A DNA stretch of 5,339 nt from Nitrososphaeria archaeon (lineage in GTDB: Archaea; Thermoproteota; Nitrososphaeria; JACIWG01), in contig JARVJS010000063.1 in assembly GCA_029776125.1 (NCBI GenBank), positions 1 to 5,339 of the forward strand. The letters run 5' to 3'. This document shows positions 1 through 5,284 of the stretch, in pieces; the first letter of the stretch is position 1, and the number at the start of each line of letters is the position of its first letter. Under the pieces are notes generated by a model that saw only the letters and a program-made list of their open reading frames with translations, made no database searches and was not told where the DNA came from. The translations under genes were made by a program, and so were the position numbers.

Positions 1-280
1 TTTCACAGACTTTAGAAATGAGCTCCCTTTGGCTTAAATTGCTTTCAAAAAACTTTTCACTCAACCAAACAATTTTCTCATAAACTTCGCTATCTTCTTT
101 TAAGTTTAATGAAGCTCCCCTGTATCTTCTAATATACATGCTTACAGCAGATTGGCTTATTCCCAAAGTTTTTGCTATATCAGTTTGTTTTAAATGATGC
201 TTCTCTAAAAGCTCTTTAGCTATCAGTGCTCTAATATTTGGTAATATTGTTTTAACTACTACTTCGCATGGTACGAACAT
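1..280 (-). CDS. HTH transcriptional regulator, COG2522-like, N-terminal part
   Basis: This leftward gene runs off the left edge; 93 codons are visible. The chain opens with MFVPCEVVVKTILPNIRA, then a helix-turn-helix at about residues 29-54 (LKQTDIAKTLGISQSAVS, then YIRRYRG). A short Pro-Cys-Glu start, a helix with LPxIRA, then an XRE-like HTH is the layout I know from archaeal COG2522 predicted regulators. Those proteins usually carry cysteines near the C-terminus; Cys92 here may be the first of them, but the rest is outside the window. I chose ATG at 280 because GTGAT lies 4 bases upstream; an in-frame ATG at 286 and GTG at 289 are alternatives. It is divergent from the DUF438/hemerythrin gene and shares its promoter region, so it may regulate that gene and itself (inference). 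Family fairly sure, targets unknown. Confidence 0.8.
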   Translation of the reverse strand, partial: MFVPCEVVVKTILPNIRALIAKELLEKHHLKQTDIAKTLGISQSAVSMYIRRYRGASLNLKEDSEVYEKIVWLSEKFFESNLSQRELISKVCE

Positions 281-300
281 TTGCATCACTTTACATATAG

Positions 301-316
301 AAAAAGGTATAAATAT
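301..316 (+). promoter_or_regulatory. Archaeal BRE/TATA promoter of the hemerythrin-PAS gene
   Basis: A TATA box (TATAAATA at 308-315) follows a purine-rich AAAAAGG stretch (301-307) that could serve as the TFB recognition element. Usual archaeal spacing puts the transcription start near 336-340, giving a leader of about 25-30 bases that keeps the GGTGA ribosome site. The opposite strand of the same bases reads CTATATTTATA, which could also serve the divergent regulator; its transcript would then start close to 286-290 and be almost leaderless. Start sites are inferred from spacing only. Confidence 0.6.
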
Positions 317-320
317 AGTT

Positions 321-336
321 TATTACAATAGTAATA
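321..336. promoter_or_regulatory. 16-base inverted repeat in the divergent promoter, candidate operator
   Basis: TATTAC (321-326) and GTAATA (331-336) are perfect 6-base inverted arms around AATA. The element lies between the TATA box at 308-315 and the predicted rightward start near 338, where a bound dimer would block RNA polymerase. The nearest candidate binder is the divergently encoded HTH protein. The repeat is visible; its role as an operator is inference. Confidence 0.4.
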
Positions 337-353
337 TGAGCAGAATTTTAAAT

Positions 354-358
354 GGTGA
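354..358 (+). promoter_or_regulatory. Ribosome-binding site GGTGA
   Basis: GGTGA ends 6 bases before the ATG at 365 and pairs with the UCACC near the 3' end of archaeal 16S rRNA. It fixes the start of the DUF438/hemerythrin gene. Confidence 0.75.
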
Positions 359-364
359 AGAAAA

Positions 365-1588
365 ATGGAAAAAGAATTTGGAAAAAAGAAAGAGATTTTA
401 AAACAAATTATTAGAGAACTTCATTCTGGTGCCTTACCAAAGGATGTTAAAGAAAGGTTTGCATCTGTTTTGGAGGAACTTAAGCCTGAAGAAATTGCAA
501 TAGTTGAAGAAGAGCTTGTTAATGAAGGGTTATCTAGAGAAGAAATAAGACGTTTATGTGATGTACACTTAGAAGTTTTCAGAGAAAAATTAGAGAAAGA
601 AAGATTGCACGTTGAAGAAGGGCATCCAATAAGTATTCTTATGAAAGAACATGAAATAATGCTTACTTTAGCAGAGAAACTTGTAACATTATCACAAATT
701 ATTGAATCCTCAACTGATACAAGCCAGTTCAAAGAAATATTCCATCAAATAGAGCATATTGCGAAAGACTTCATTGATTCAGAAAAACACTATTTGAGAG
801 AAGAAAATGTCTTGTTCCCTCTCCTCGAAAAACATGGTGTTACAGAGCCTCCTGCAATAATGTGGATGGAACATAATCAAATAAGGGAGAAAAAGAAGGA
901 ACTAAATAATCTTGTAGAAGCACATAAAATTTCGTCTTCAAAAGATTTCTTGATGATTTTAAAAAATATTTCAATCGAACTTAAAAACCTTCTAAATAGC
1001 CACTTCTACAAAGAGAACCATATACTATTTCCAACAGCATTAAACCTAATATCTACTGAAGAATGGTCTGTTGCAAGAAAAGATTTTGATGGAATTGGCT
1101 ATTGCTGCTTCACACCACCTATACCCTCTAAATTTGAAGAAAAAGCTCCTTTTATAGAAGAAAAGGTAGTTCAAGAAGGCCAAATAGAATTTGAGACAGG
1201 ATCTTTAACAAAGAATGAAATAGAAGCCATACTGAACTCTCTACCGGTAGACATAACCTTTGTCGACGCAAACGATTCAGTAAAATACTTTAACAAGGCT
1301 GAAAAAAGAATCTTTGTAAGAACAAAATCTGTTATAGGCAGAAAAGTTCAAATGTGTCACCCACAAAAAAGTATCCATATAGTTAACAAGATACTGGATT
1401 CATTTAGGAAAGGGGAAAAGGATGTGGCAGAATTCTGGATAGACATGAACGGTCGACTAATACACATAAGATACTTTCCAGTAAGAGACCAGAATGGTAA
1501 ATATCTTGGGACAATGGAAGTTACGCAGGATGTTACAGAAATTAAAAAGCTTGAGGGTGAAAAAAGGCTACTGGACTGGAAAGACTAG
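365..1588 (+). CDS. DUF438-hemerythrin-PAS sensor-like protein (COG2461 type)
   Basis: A soluble 407-residue protein with three domains. Residues about 10-80 match DUF438, with the typical LKPEEIAIVEEELVNEG stretch and the CDVH motif at 65-68. Residues about 86-225 are a hemerythrin-like four-helix bundle. Likely di-iron ligands are His96, His142 with Glu146, His170, and His213 with Glu217; two HxxxE...LFP helices echo each other. Residues about 281-394 are a PAS domain carrying CHPQKSIHIV at 331-340, a motif I recall as typical of this family. A linker near 245-275 contains a Cys-Cys pair (247-248). No membrane segment, kinase or DNA-binding domain is present, so any signal must pass through a partner. 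Oxygen, nitric oxide or redox sensing is plausible from the hemerythrin fold but not shown. ATG at 365 is set by GGTGA. Transcription is divergent from the HTH regulator. Confidence 0.9.
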   Translation: MEKEFGKKKEILKQIIRELHSGALPKDVKERFASVLEELKPEEIAIVEEELVNEGLSREEIRRLCDVHLEVFREKLEKERLHVEEGHPISILMKEHEIMLTLAEKLVTLSQIIESSTDTSQFKEIFHQIEHIAKDFIDSEKHYLREENVLFPLLEKHGVTEPPAIMWMEHNQIREKKKELNNLVEAHKISSSKDFLMILKNISIELKNLLNSHFYKENHILFPTALNLISTEEWSVARKDFDGIGYCCFTPPIPSKFEEKAPFIEEKVVQEGQIEFETGSLTKNEIEAILNSLPVDITFVDANDSVKYFNKAEKRIFVRTKSVIGRKVQMCHPQKSIHIVNKILDSFRKGEKDVAEFWIDMNGRLIHIRYFPVRDQNGKYLGTMEVTQDVTEIKKLEGEKRLLDWKD

Positions 1589-1619
1589 CGCATTACATGA
1601 AAACCCAATCATTACAATT

Positions 1620-1997
1620 TTATTCCTTGTGTTCAAAAAGTTTGTGCAAAAATGATTTTACACTCATATATTCGTCTTCCAATTTATTTCGTCCTATTGT
1701 TATGTCACAGATAATAGTGTTGTCGTCTTGGCAGGTTAAGGAATAGTTTCGAGCACACAATTTTTGCAGGAATTCAAAACACTGTTTCAGCGTGTTCAAA
1801 TCTAGTTTACCTGATTTAGGACATAAGTTAAGTACAATTTCGATGAAGTATGATGGTGTTTTTGAAGTTATATTTTTTACTCCTATACCGATCATATAGT
1901 TTGCTTTTTTGTCTACGATTTTGTAGACTTCTTTTTGTCTTAAAGCCTTAGCCTTTTTTACTATCCATTCAATTTCAGATAATTTGTTTTCACTCAT
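1620..1997 (-). CDS. Conserved-looking cysteine-rich protein of unknown function
   Basis: A 125-residue soluble protein that I do not recognise. A charged N-terminal helix (about 5-33) is followed by what looks like a mixed alpha/beta fold: strands near 35-42, 50-59 and 84-101, and helices near 66-82 and 109-122. No signal peptide or membrane segment is seen. It has five cysteines (59, 73, 81, 89, 97), the last four exactly eight residues apart. I start it at ATG 1997, with GTGAT 3 bases upstream; TTG at 2000 would add one residue. It lies 36 bases downstream of the ABC permease on the same strand, so it probably belongs to that operon, although a TATA-like AAATATT in the gap could give it its own near-leaderless start. 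It converges with the hemerythrin-PAS gene, 31 bases apart. Real gene likely; function unknown. Confidence 0.75.
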   Translation of the reverse strand: MSENKLSEIEWIVKKAKALRQKEVYKIVDKKANYMIGIGVKNITSKTPSYFIEIVLNLCPKSGKLDLNTLKQCFEFLQKLCARNYSLTCQDDNTIICDITIGRNKLEDEYMSVKSFLHKLFEHKE

Positions 1998-2033
1998 CAA
2001 ATCACTATCATTTTAATATTTTTAGATCAATCT

Positions 2034-3185
2034 TTATGTTTTAAGATATTTCTTGAATAAAATTATGCCTACTGCTAGGACTGCTATGCTAGATATTGTT
2101 GTTATTGCAAAATCTAGTAGGATAGCGGGGCTTCCTATGCTTGCTTTTCTTAGGAAAATCGATGTAAGTGCATCGGTGACGTAATAGCTTGGAACAAACT
2201 TACAAGCATCTTGCGCTGCTGAGGATAGTGATGTTCCAACGAAAGTTCCGAGAAAAAGTTGGGGTAACACAAAGAGGAAAGATATTCCTGTTGCTGCACT
2301 TGATGTTCTGGAAACTGTGGCTGTAATTAGCCCAAAACCTACATTGGAAAGTGAAAATAGTATCACAAGTGTGAATGCAATTAAGTATGCTGGAATACTT
2401 ATCTGTGGCTTAAAGCCTATTAGATGAATTGCTGCAAAGACTAATATTGCTTGGATTAGTGCTATAAGCATGTAAGCGATTATCTGGCTTGTCATAAACT
2501 CTGTCGAAGTTATGGGCGTTGTTCTAATTCTTTTTAGCATACCATTTTCTCGGTCTTGGGTAAAGGATTGTGCAATCATCATTATAAGGAATATTGAAGC
2601 GAAAGTGAACATTCCTGGCGCCATAAATTCGAAGGCTGAAAGTTGTCTGGTCTCTATTAGAGATGCAATTTGCACGTTAACGGGGCTTGGAGCTGCCTGC
2701 TGATTTAAAAATGAGGTTAAAACTTTCTTAACTATTGGTGATATGACTTGTGTGGCAACTATAGAGCCCCTATCTAAGTAGAGCAAAAGAGTAGTGTTCA
2801 TCCAACATTTGGGATTGTTTGGTGAAGCATAATAGGAGCTGAGACTTTGGCTGAAAGTGGCTGGAATAATTATGACTGCTTGCACTTTCCCCTGTTCCAA
2901 ATCATTTTGGGCTGTCTGGTTATCTGAGTAAACATTTACATGCAAAAGTGTAATATTTGATAATGCATCAATAAACATTTGCGCTGAACCAGAAGAATTA
3001 GCTGAGTCCAAGTTGATTACACCTATATCATAAACTGGTTGGGTGCTGCCTAATCCTCCAAAAGCAATGCCAAAAGTTAAGACGAAGACTATTGGGAACA
3101 GGAAAATCATGAATAGAACAGCAGGCTCTCGAAAAGTCTTCTTTAACTCCTTCTTTGTTAAAGCGTTAATTCGTTGAAAATTCAT
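2034..3185 (-). CDS. ABC-2 type exporter permease
   Basis: This 383-residue integral membrane protein should be the permease of the exporter powered by the ATPase just upstream. It has one transmembrane helix at about 21-43, a large external loop (about 45-185), then five helices near 187-208, 232-256, 264-290, 298-318 and 356-377. That is the ABC2_membrane_3-like (COG0842) layout. The cytoplasmic segment DRENGMLKRIRTTPIT (about 211-226), after the second helix, is a hallmark of the family. The loop carries four N-x-S/T sequons (N63, N77, N89, N130). ATG at 3185 shares one base with the ATPase stop (TGATG) and has GGTG 4 bases upstream, so translation is probably coupled; GTG at 3188 would add one residue. 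Exported substrate (drug, lipid, peptide) cannot be told. Confidence 0.92.
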   Translation of the reverse strand: MNFQRINALTKKELKKTFREPAVLFMIFLFPIVFVLTFGIAFGGLGSTQPVYDIGVINLDSANSSGSAQMFIDALSNITLLHVNVYSDNQTAQNDLEQGKVQAVIIIPATFSQSLSSYYASPNNPKCWMNTTLLLYLDRGSIVATQVISPIVKKVLTSFLNQQAAPSPVNVQIASLIETRQLSAFEFMAPGMFTFASIFLIMMIAQSFTQDRENGMLKRIRTTPITSTEFMTSQIIAYMLIALIQAILVFAAIHLIGFKPQISIPAYLIAFTLVILFSLSNVGFGLITATVSRTSSAATGISFLFVLPQLFLGTFVGTSLSSAAQDACKFVPSYYVTDALTSIFLRKASIGSPAILLDFAITTISSIAVLAVGIILFKKYLKT

Positions 3186-3193
3186 CACACACC
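3183..3193 (-). promoter_or_regulatory. Coupled stop-start TGATG with GGTG ribosome site
   Basis: On the minus strand GGTG (3193-3190) lies 4 bases before ATG 3185, and the ATPase stop TGA (3187-3185) shares its last base with that ATG. This favours ATG over the in-frame GTG at 3188 and suggests translational coupling of the two exporter subunits. Confidence 0.65.
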
Positions 3194-3940
3194 ATCCCTT
3201 ATTCTTCGCCCAGCTAATTTAATGAAAACTTCCTCTAAGTTGTTAACACCATTTTTTAAAATCAAATTTTTTGGGGTATCAACGGCAATAAGTTTTCCAA
3301 AGTCCACGATACCCACACGGTCACAGAGCGTCTCAGCTTCCTCCATATAATGGGTTGTCAAAAAAATGGTTTTATTCTCATTTTTCAGCTCTTTTATAAA
3401 ATCCCAGACAGAACGGCGTGATTGAGGGTCCATTCCTATGGTAGGCTCATCAAGGAATATTATTTGTGGATCGTGGATTAATGCTAAGATAAGACTTAGT
3501 CTACGTTTCATACCACCACTATATTTCTCAACTTTCTTTCTGGAAACATTATAAAGTCCTAATTTTGTTAAAAGCAATCTTTTTCTTATTTCAAATAAAT
3601 CCTTTTTCATTGCATGTAAACCTCCAAAAAGTTCAATATTTTCCTCGCAATTAAGGTAAGGATAAACTGTTGTCTCTTGTAAGCAAACGCCTATGATTCT
3701 TTTTAAATCTTCTAAATTCTTAGGTAAACTGTATCCTCCAACTGTGACAAAGCCACTTGTTGGCTTTATAAGTCCACATAAAATATTTACTATTGTCGTT
3801 TTACCTGCACCATTTGGTCCAAGTAATCCAAACATTTCTCCTCTAGCAATACGCAAGCTTACATTATCTACTGCGTTAATGTCGTCAAATTTCTTGATGA
3901 CATTCTCCATTACGATTTCTGGGTAAGCATTAATCTGCAT
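3185..3940 (-). CDS. ABC transporter ATP-binding protein, DrrA/CcmA type
   Basis: A 251-residue nucleotide-binding subunit of an ABC-2 exporter, acting at the inner face of the membrane. All motifs are intact: Walker A GPNGAGKTT (41-49), Q-loop Gln88, signature SGGMKRR (141-147), Walker B IIFLDEP (160-166) with Asp164 and catalytic Glu165, D-loop GMD (169-171), and switch His197. The SGGM signature in place of LSGGQ is common in DrrA/NodI/CcmA-type ATPases (COG1131). The C-terminus is short (about 30 residues after the core), without the long regulatory extension of some drug exporters. It is the first gene of the exporter operon and overlaps the permease by one base. ATG at 3940 has only a weak GTTGAT ahead; a TATA-like box at 3971-3978 predicts a leader of 5-10 bases. 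Start fairly sure, substrate unknown. Confidence 0.95.
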   Translation of the reverse strand: MQINAYPEIVMENVIKKFDDINAVDNVSLRIARGEMFGLLGPNGAGKTTIVNILCGLIKPTSGFVTVGGYSLPKNLEDLKRIIGVCLQETTVYPYLNCEENIELFGGLHAMKKDLFEIRKRLLLTKLGLYNVSRKKVEKYSGGMKRRLSLILALIHDPQIIFLDEPTIGMDPQSRRSVWDFIKELKNENKTIFLTTHYMEEAETLCDRVGIVDFGKLIAVDTPKNLILKNGVNNLEEVFIKLAGRRIRDGV

Positions 3941-3970
3941 GCTTTATCAACAATCATGCATAAATTGTAA

Positions 3971-3978
3971 TAATATAT
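3971..3978 (-). promoter_or_regulatory. TATA box of the ABC exporter operon
   Basis: The minus strand reads ATATATTA at 3978-3971, within CACATATATTATTACA. Archaeal spacing places the transcript start near 3945-3950, only 5-10 bases before the ATPase ATG at 3940, so the mRNA would be nearly leaderless. That fits the lack of a strong ribosome site there. Box visible, start site inferred. Confidence 0.5.
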
Positions 3979-3982
3979 GTGT

Positions 3983-3994
3983 TCGTTAATACGA
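3983..3994. promoter_or_regulatory. Candidate Lrp-type operator upstream of the exporter promoter
   Basis: TCGTTAATACGA has perfect 4-base arms (TCGT/ACGA) around an AT-only centre, flanked by looser GTT and AAC triplets at 3981-3983 and 3996-3998. It lies 4 bases upstream of the TATA box, where the TFB element would be. Short imperfect palindromes with an AT-rich centre are typical of Lrp/AsnC sites, and a double Lrp regulator is encoded just upstream. Binding is inference. Confidence 0.35.
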
Positions 3995-4043
3995 TAACTG
4001 ACAAAAAGCCTAAAATTTAGTTAATTACTGTCACTTTAGAACA

Positions 4044-4072
4044 ATCATATGTTTAAAAAAGAGACATATCAT
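4044..4072 (-). terminator. Possible hairpin and T-tract terminator of the Lrp gene
   Basis: Arms 4044-4052 and 4064-4072 are inverted repeats of nine bases with one mismatch (ATCATATGT on the plus strand against ACATATCAT), separated by 11 bases. On the minus strand the loop contains six consecutive T. The right arm overlaps the stop codon of the Lrp-like gene. Archaeal terminators rely mainly on T-tracts, so the six T may be the working part. The same repeat could instead be a protein site. Confidence 0.4.
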
Positions 4073-4962
4073 TTCTCTGTAAATCTGTCAACCCAAGTTT
4101 TGTAAACATATCCTGTATAAAGTATGTTGGGTAAAATAGAAGTAAAAATTCTCTCATTTTCTAAGCTAACCCTCATCTTCTCGACCTCCCTCATTGTATT
4201 TGTCCACAAAATTGCTAGAATAAAGTCGGGAATGTTACTAAAGGTAAAGTGCATTATTATGTTTGGGCTATATTTTTGCAAAACTCTCCTAACAACACTC
4301 TTGTCTGTATCCGGTTTTAGATTAATATGGAGTATGGTTATTATGTCATTAGAGACGTCAGGATACCAATCTATAGATAATTCAATTAGACCAAGATTTA
4401 TCATTCTATTTAGACGCCTTCTAACTGTTTTAGCTGAAACACCAATTTCTTCAGCAACCTCTAACGTACTTTTTCGAGAATTATCCTTTAAGGCATTTAT
4501 AATTCGATAATCTATATCTGAAAGTTTAGCCATCGGACGGGGTGTATTCGATGGAAAAGGTGTACTTGTGATGCCAACTGTAGGCGTATCTAATCTTGCT
4601 ATCTCTTTAACATAACTTACAAATCCTTCCAATTCGTTAATGTTTCTCAGATACGCTCCTATGTATATAAAGTTGCCCCCTCCTATTGCAAACCAGTAAA
4701 TAGAACCATGGTTCGCAAACTTTTCACTTAATTCATGAACTGATCCTGCTTTCGATAATCCGAATATCAATACAGACACAGCATTCAATATCATAATATT
4801 CATCCTAGCAGAAAATCTACGAATTATACCTTGCTCCACTAGAGACTGTATTCTTGAATGAACCGCTGTCACTGAAAGATTAAGTTTACTTGCCAATTCG
4901 CGATAAGAAAGTCTTGAATTAGATAATAGGAGCTGGCATAAAATCATGTCCGTCTTATCCAT
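4069..4962 (-). CDS. Tandem (double) Lrp/AsnC-family transcriptional regulator
   Basis: A 297-residue protein, twice the usual Lrp length of about 150, built from two Lrp-like halves. The first half has a winged helix-turn-helix at about 1-50 (NSRLSYRELASKLNLS, then VTAVHSRI) and an effector-like domain at 55-130 with GGGNFIYIGAYL. After a Pro/Ser/Thr-rich linker (131-146), a second HTH spans about 147-195 (NSRKSTLEVAEEIGVSAKTV) and a more diverged effector-like domain fills 200-290. Both halves share D...L..NSR.S..E.A, confirming duplication. It presumably binds DNA and responds to a small molecule. It lies 128 bases upstream of the ABC exporter on the same strand, with palindromes at its own leader and at the exporter promoter. 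ATG 4962 has no strong ribosome site (AGTGGA lies 12 bases away). AhbA/AhbB siroheme decarboxylases share this fold but no heme genes are near. Confidence 0.88.
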   Translation of the reverse strand: MDKTDMILCQLLLSNSRLSYRELASKLNLSVTAVHSRIQSLVEQGIIRRFSARMNIMILNAVSVLIFGLSKAGSVHELSEKFANHGSIYWFAIGGGNFIYIGAYLRNINELEGFVSYVKEIARLDTPTVGITSTPFPSNTPRPMAKLSDIDYRIINALKDNSRKSTLEVAEEIGVSAKTVRRRLNRMINLGLIELSIDWYPDVSNDIITILHINLKPDTDKSVVRRVLQKYSPNIIMHFTFSNIPDFILAILWTNTMREVEKMRVSLENERIFTSILPNILYTGYVYKTWVDRFTEK

Positions 4963-4986
4963 TTTTGTCTTATTCCACTATAGCCT

Positions 4987-5004
4987 AAGACACTTAAAAG
5001 TCTT
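4987..5004. promoter_or_regulatory. 18-base palindrome in the leader of the Lrp-like gene
   Basis: AAGAC (4987-4991) and GTCTT (5000-5004) are perfect inverted arms around ACTTAAAA, with a central TTAA also symmetric. Further GTCTT copies begin at 4967 and 4952, within GTCTTAT direct repeats 15 bases apart that span the start codon. It lies 25 bases upstream of the ATG. An autoregulatory Lrp operator is the natural guess; not shown. Confidence 0.4.
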
Positions 5005-5031
5005 TAACAAGATAGAAAAGCATTTTTTACA

Positions 5032-5044
5032 GTTATATTATAAA
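5032..5044 (-). promoter_or_regulatory. Likely TATA box of the Lrp-like gene
   Basis: The minus strand reads AATTTATAATATA from 5044, close to the archaeal TTTATATA box. Transcription would start near 5010-5015, giving a leader of about 50 bases that includes the AAGAC/GTCTT palindrome. A weaker alternative, CTTTTAAG inside that palindrome, would give a near-leaderless transcript. The box follows directly after the stop codon of the upstream permease-like frame. Confidence 0.45.
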
Positions 5045-5284
5045 TTACCTAATTTCTTGTCTTAAAAAAATCATATAAGATATGATAAACAATAAAATTG
5101 TTGCAGCAACAAGAACTAATATATTGGGCAAGGCATAAGCTAAACTTGAAATAAGAGTAACAGATGTAGCAGTACCGCCAACTTCTCCTACAGCATAAGC
5201 GCCTAAAATATATTCTGCAATTCTGCCAAAATGATAATTGGGGGTTATACTACTAATCATTGACATTATTTGAACCCTTGCCAT
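5045..5284 (-). CDS. C-terminal part of an ABC-2 type permease, truncated or frameshifted
   Basis: This 79-residue frame resembles the end of an ABC-2 permease rather than a complete protein. It has an amphipathic start, the ITPNYHFGRIAEYILG segment (13-28) like the stretch before the last helix of ABC-2 permeases, and one transmembrane helix at about 51-74 followed by a charged tail. Homology-like sequence appears to continue upstream (TEIQQYESEM, codons from 5314), then in-frame stops TAA at 5317-5315 and TAG at 5320-5318 close it. The permease frame was therefore probably broken by an indel near 5297-5317, in the organism or in the assembly. Alternatively ATG 5284, preceded by GTGA and overlapping a stop as TGATG, is a true coupled start of a small protein; ATG 5287 would add one residue. 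It differs in type from the permease at 2034-3185. Confidence 0.6.
   Translation of the reverse strand: MARVQIMSMISSITPNYHFGRIAEYILGAYAVGEVGGTATSVTLISSLAYALPNILVLVAATILLFIISYMIFLRQEIR

Noticed and set aside
421..732. Open minus-strand frame of 103 codons
   Set aside because: It lies wholly antisense inside the DUF438/hemerythrin gene, is Ser-rich, and resembles no family; a shadow of the real frame.
1589..1619. Bidirectional terminator between the convergent genes
   Set aside because: Only a short TTTTATT run and a CATTACA direct repeat are seen; no stem or long T-tract on either strand.
2512..2703. Open plus-strand frame of 63 codons
   Set aside because: Antisense inside the ABC-2 permease, with no ribosome site or promoter seen.
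3693..3926. Open plus-strand frame of 77 codons
   Set aside because: Antisense to the Walker A region of the ABC ATPase, whose motifs are all intact.
3964..3972. TATTACAAT also present at 321-329, both near TATA boxes
   Set aside because: Nine AT-rich bases with different spacing to the TATA box; at 3964-3972 the inverted arm is missing, so a shared operator is not supported.
4124..4510. Open plus-strand frame of 128 codons
   Set aside because: Antisense to the second half of the tandem Lrp protein, where the coding frame has clear HTH motifs.
4069..4962. AhbA/AhbB siroheme decarboxylase fusion instead of a regulator
   Set aside because: The fold would be similar, but both HTH segments look intact and no heme-biosynthesis gene is nearby; cannot be fully excluded.
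5022..5029. T6 run on the plus strand as terminator
   Set aside because: No plus-strand gene ends nearby; on the coding (minus) strand it is an A-tract.
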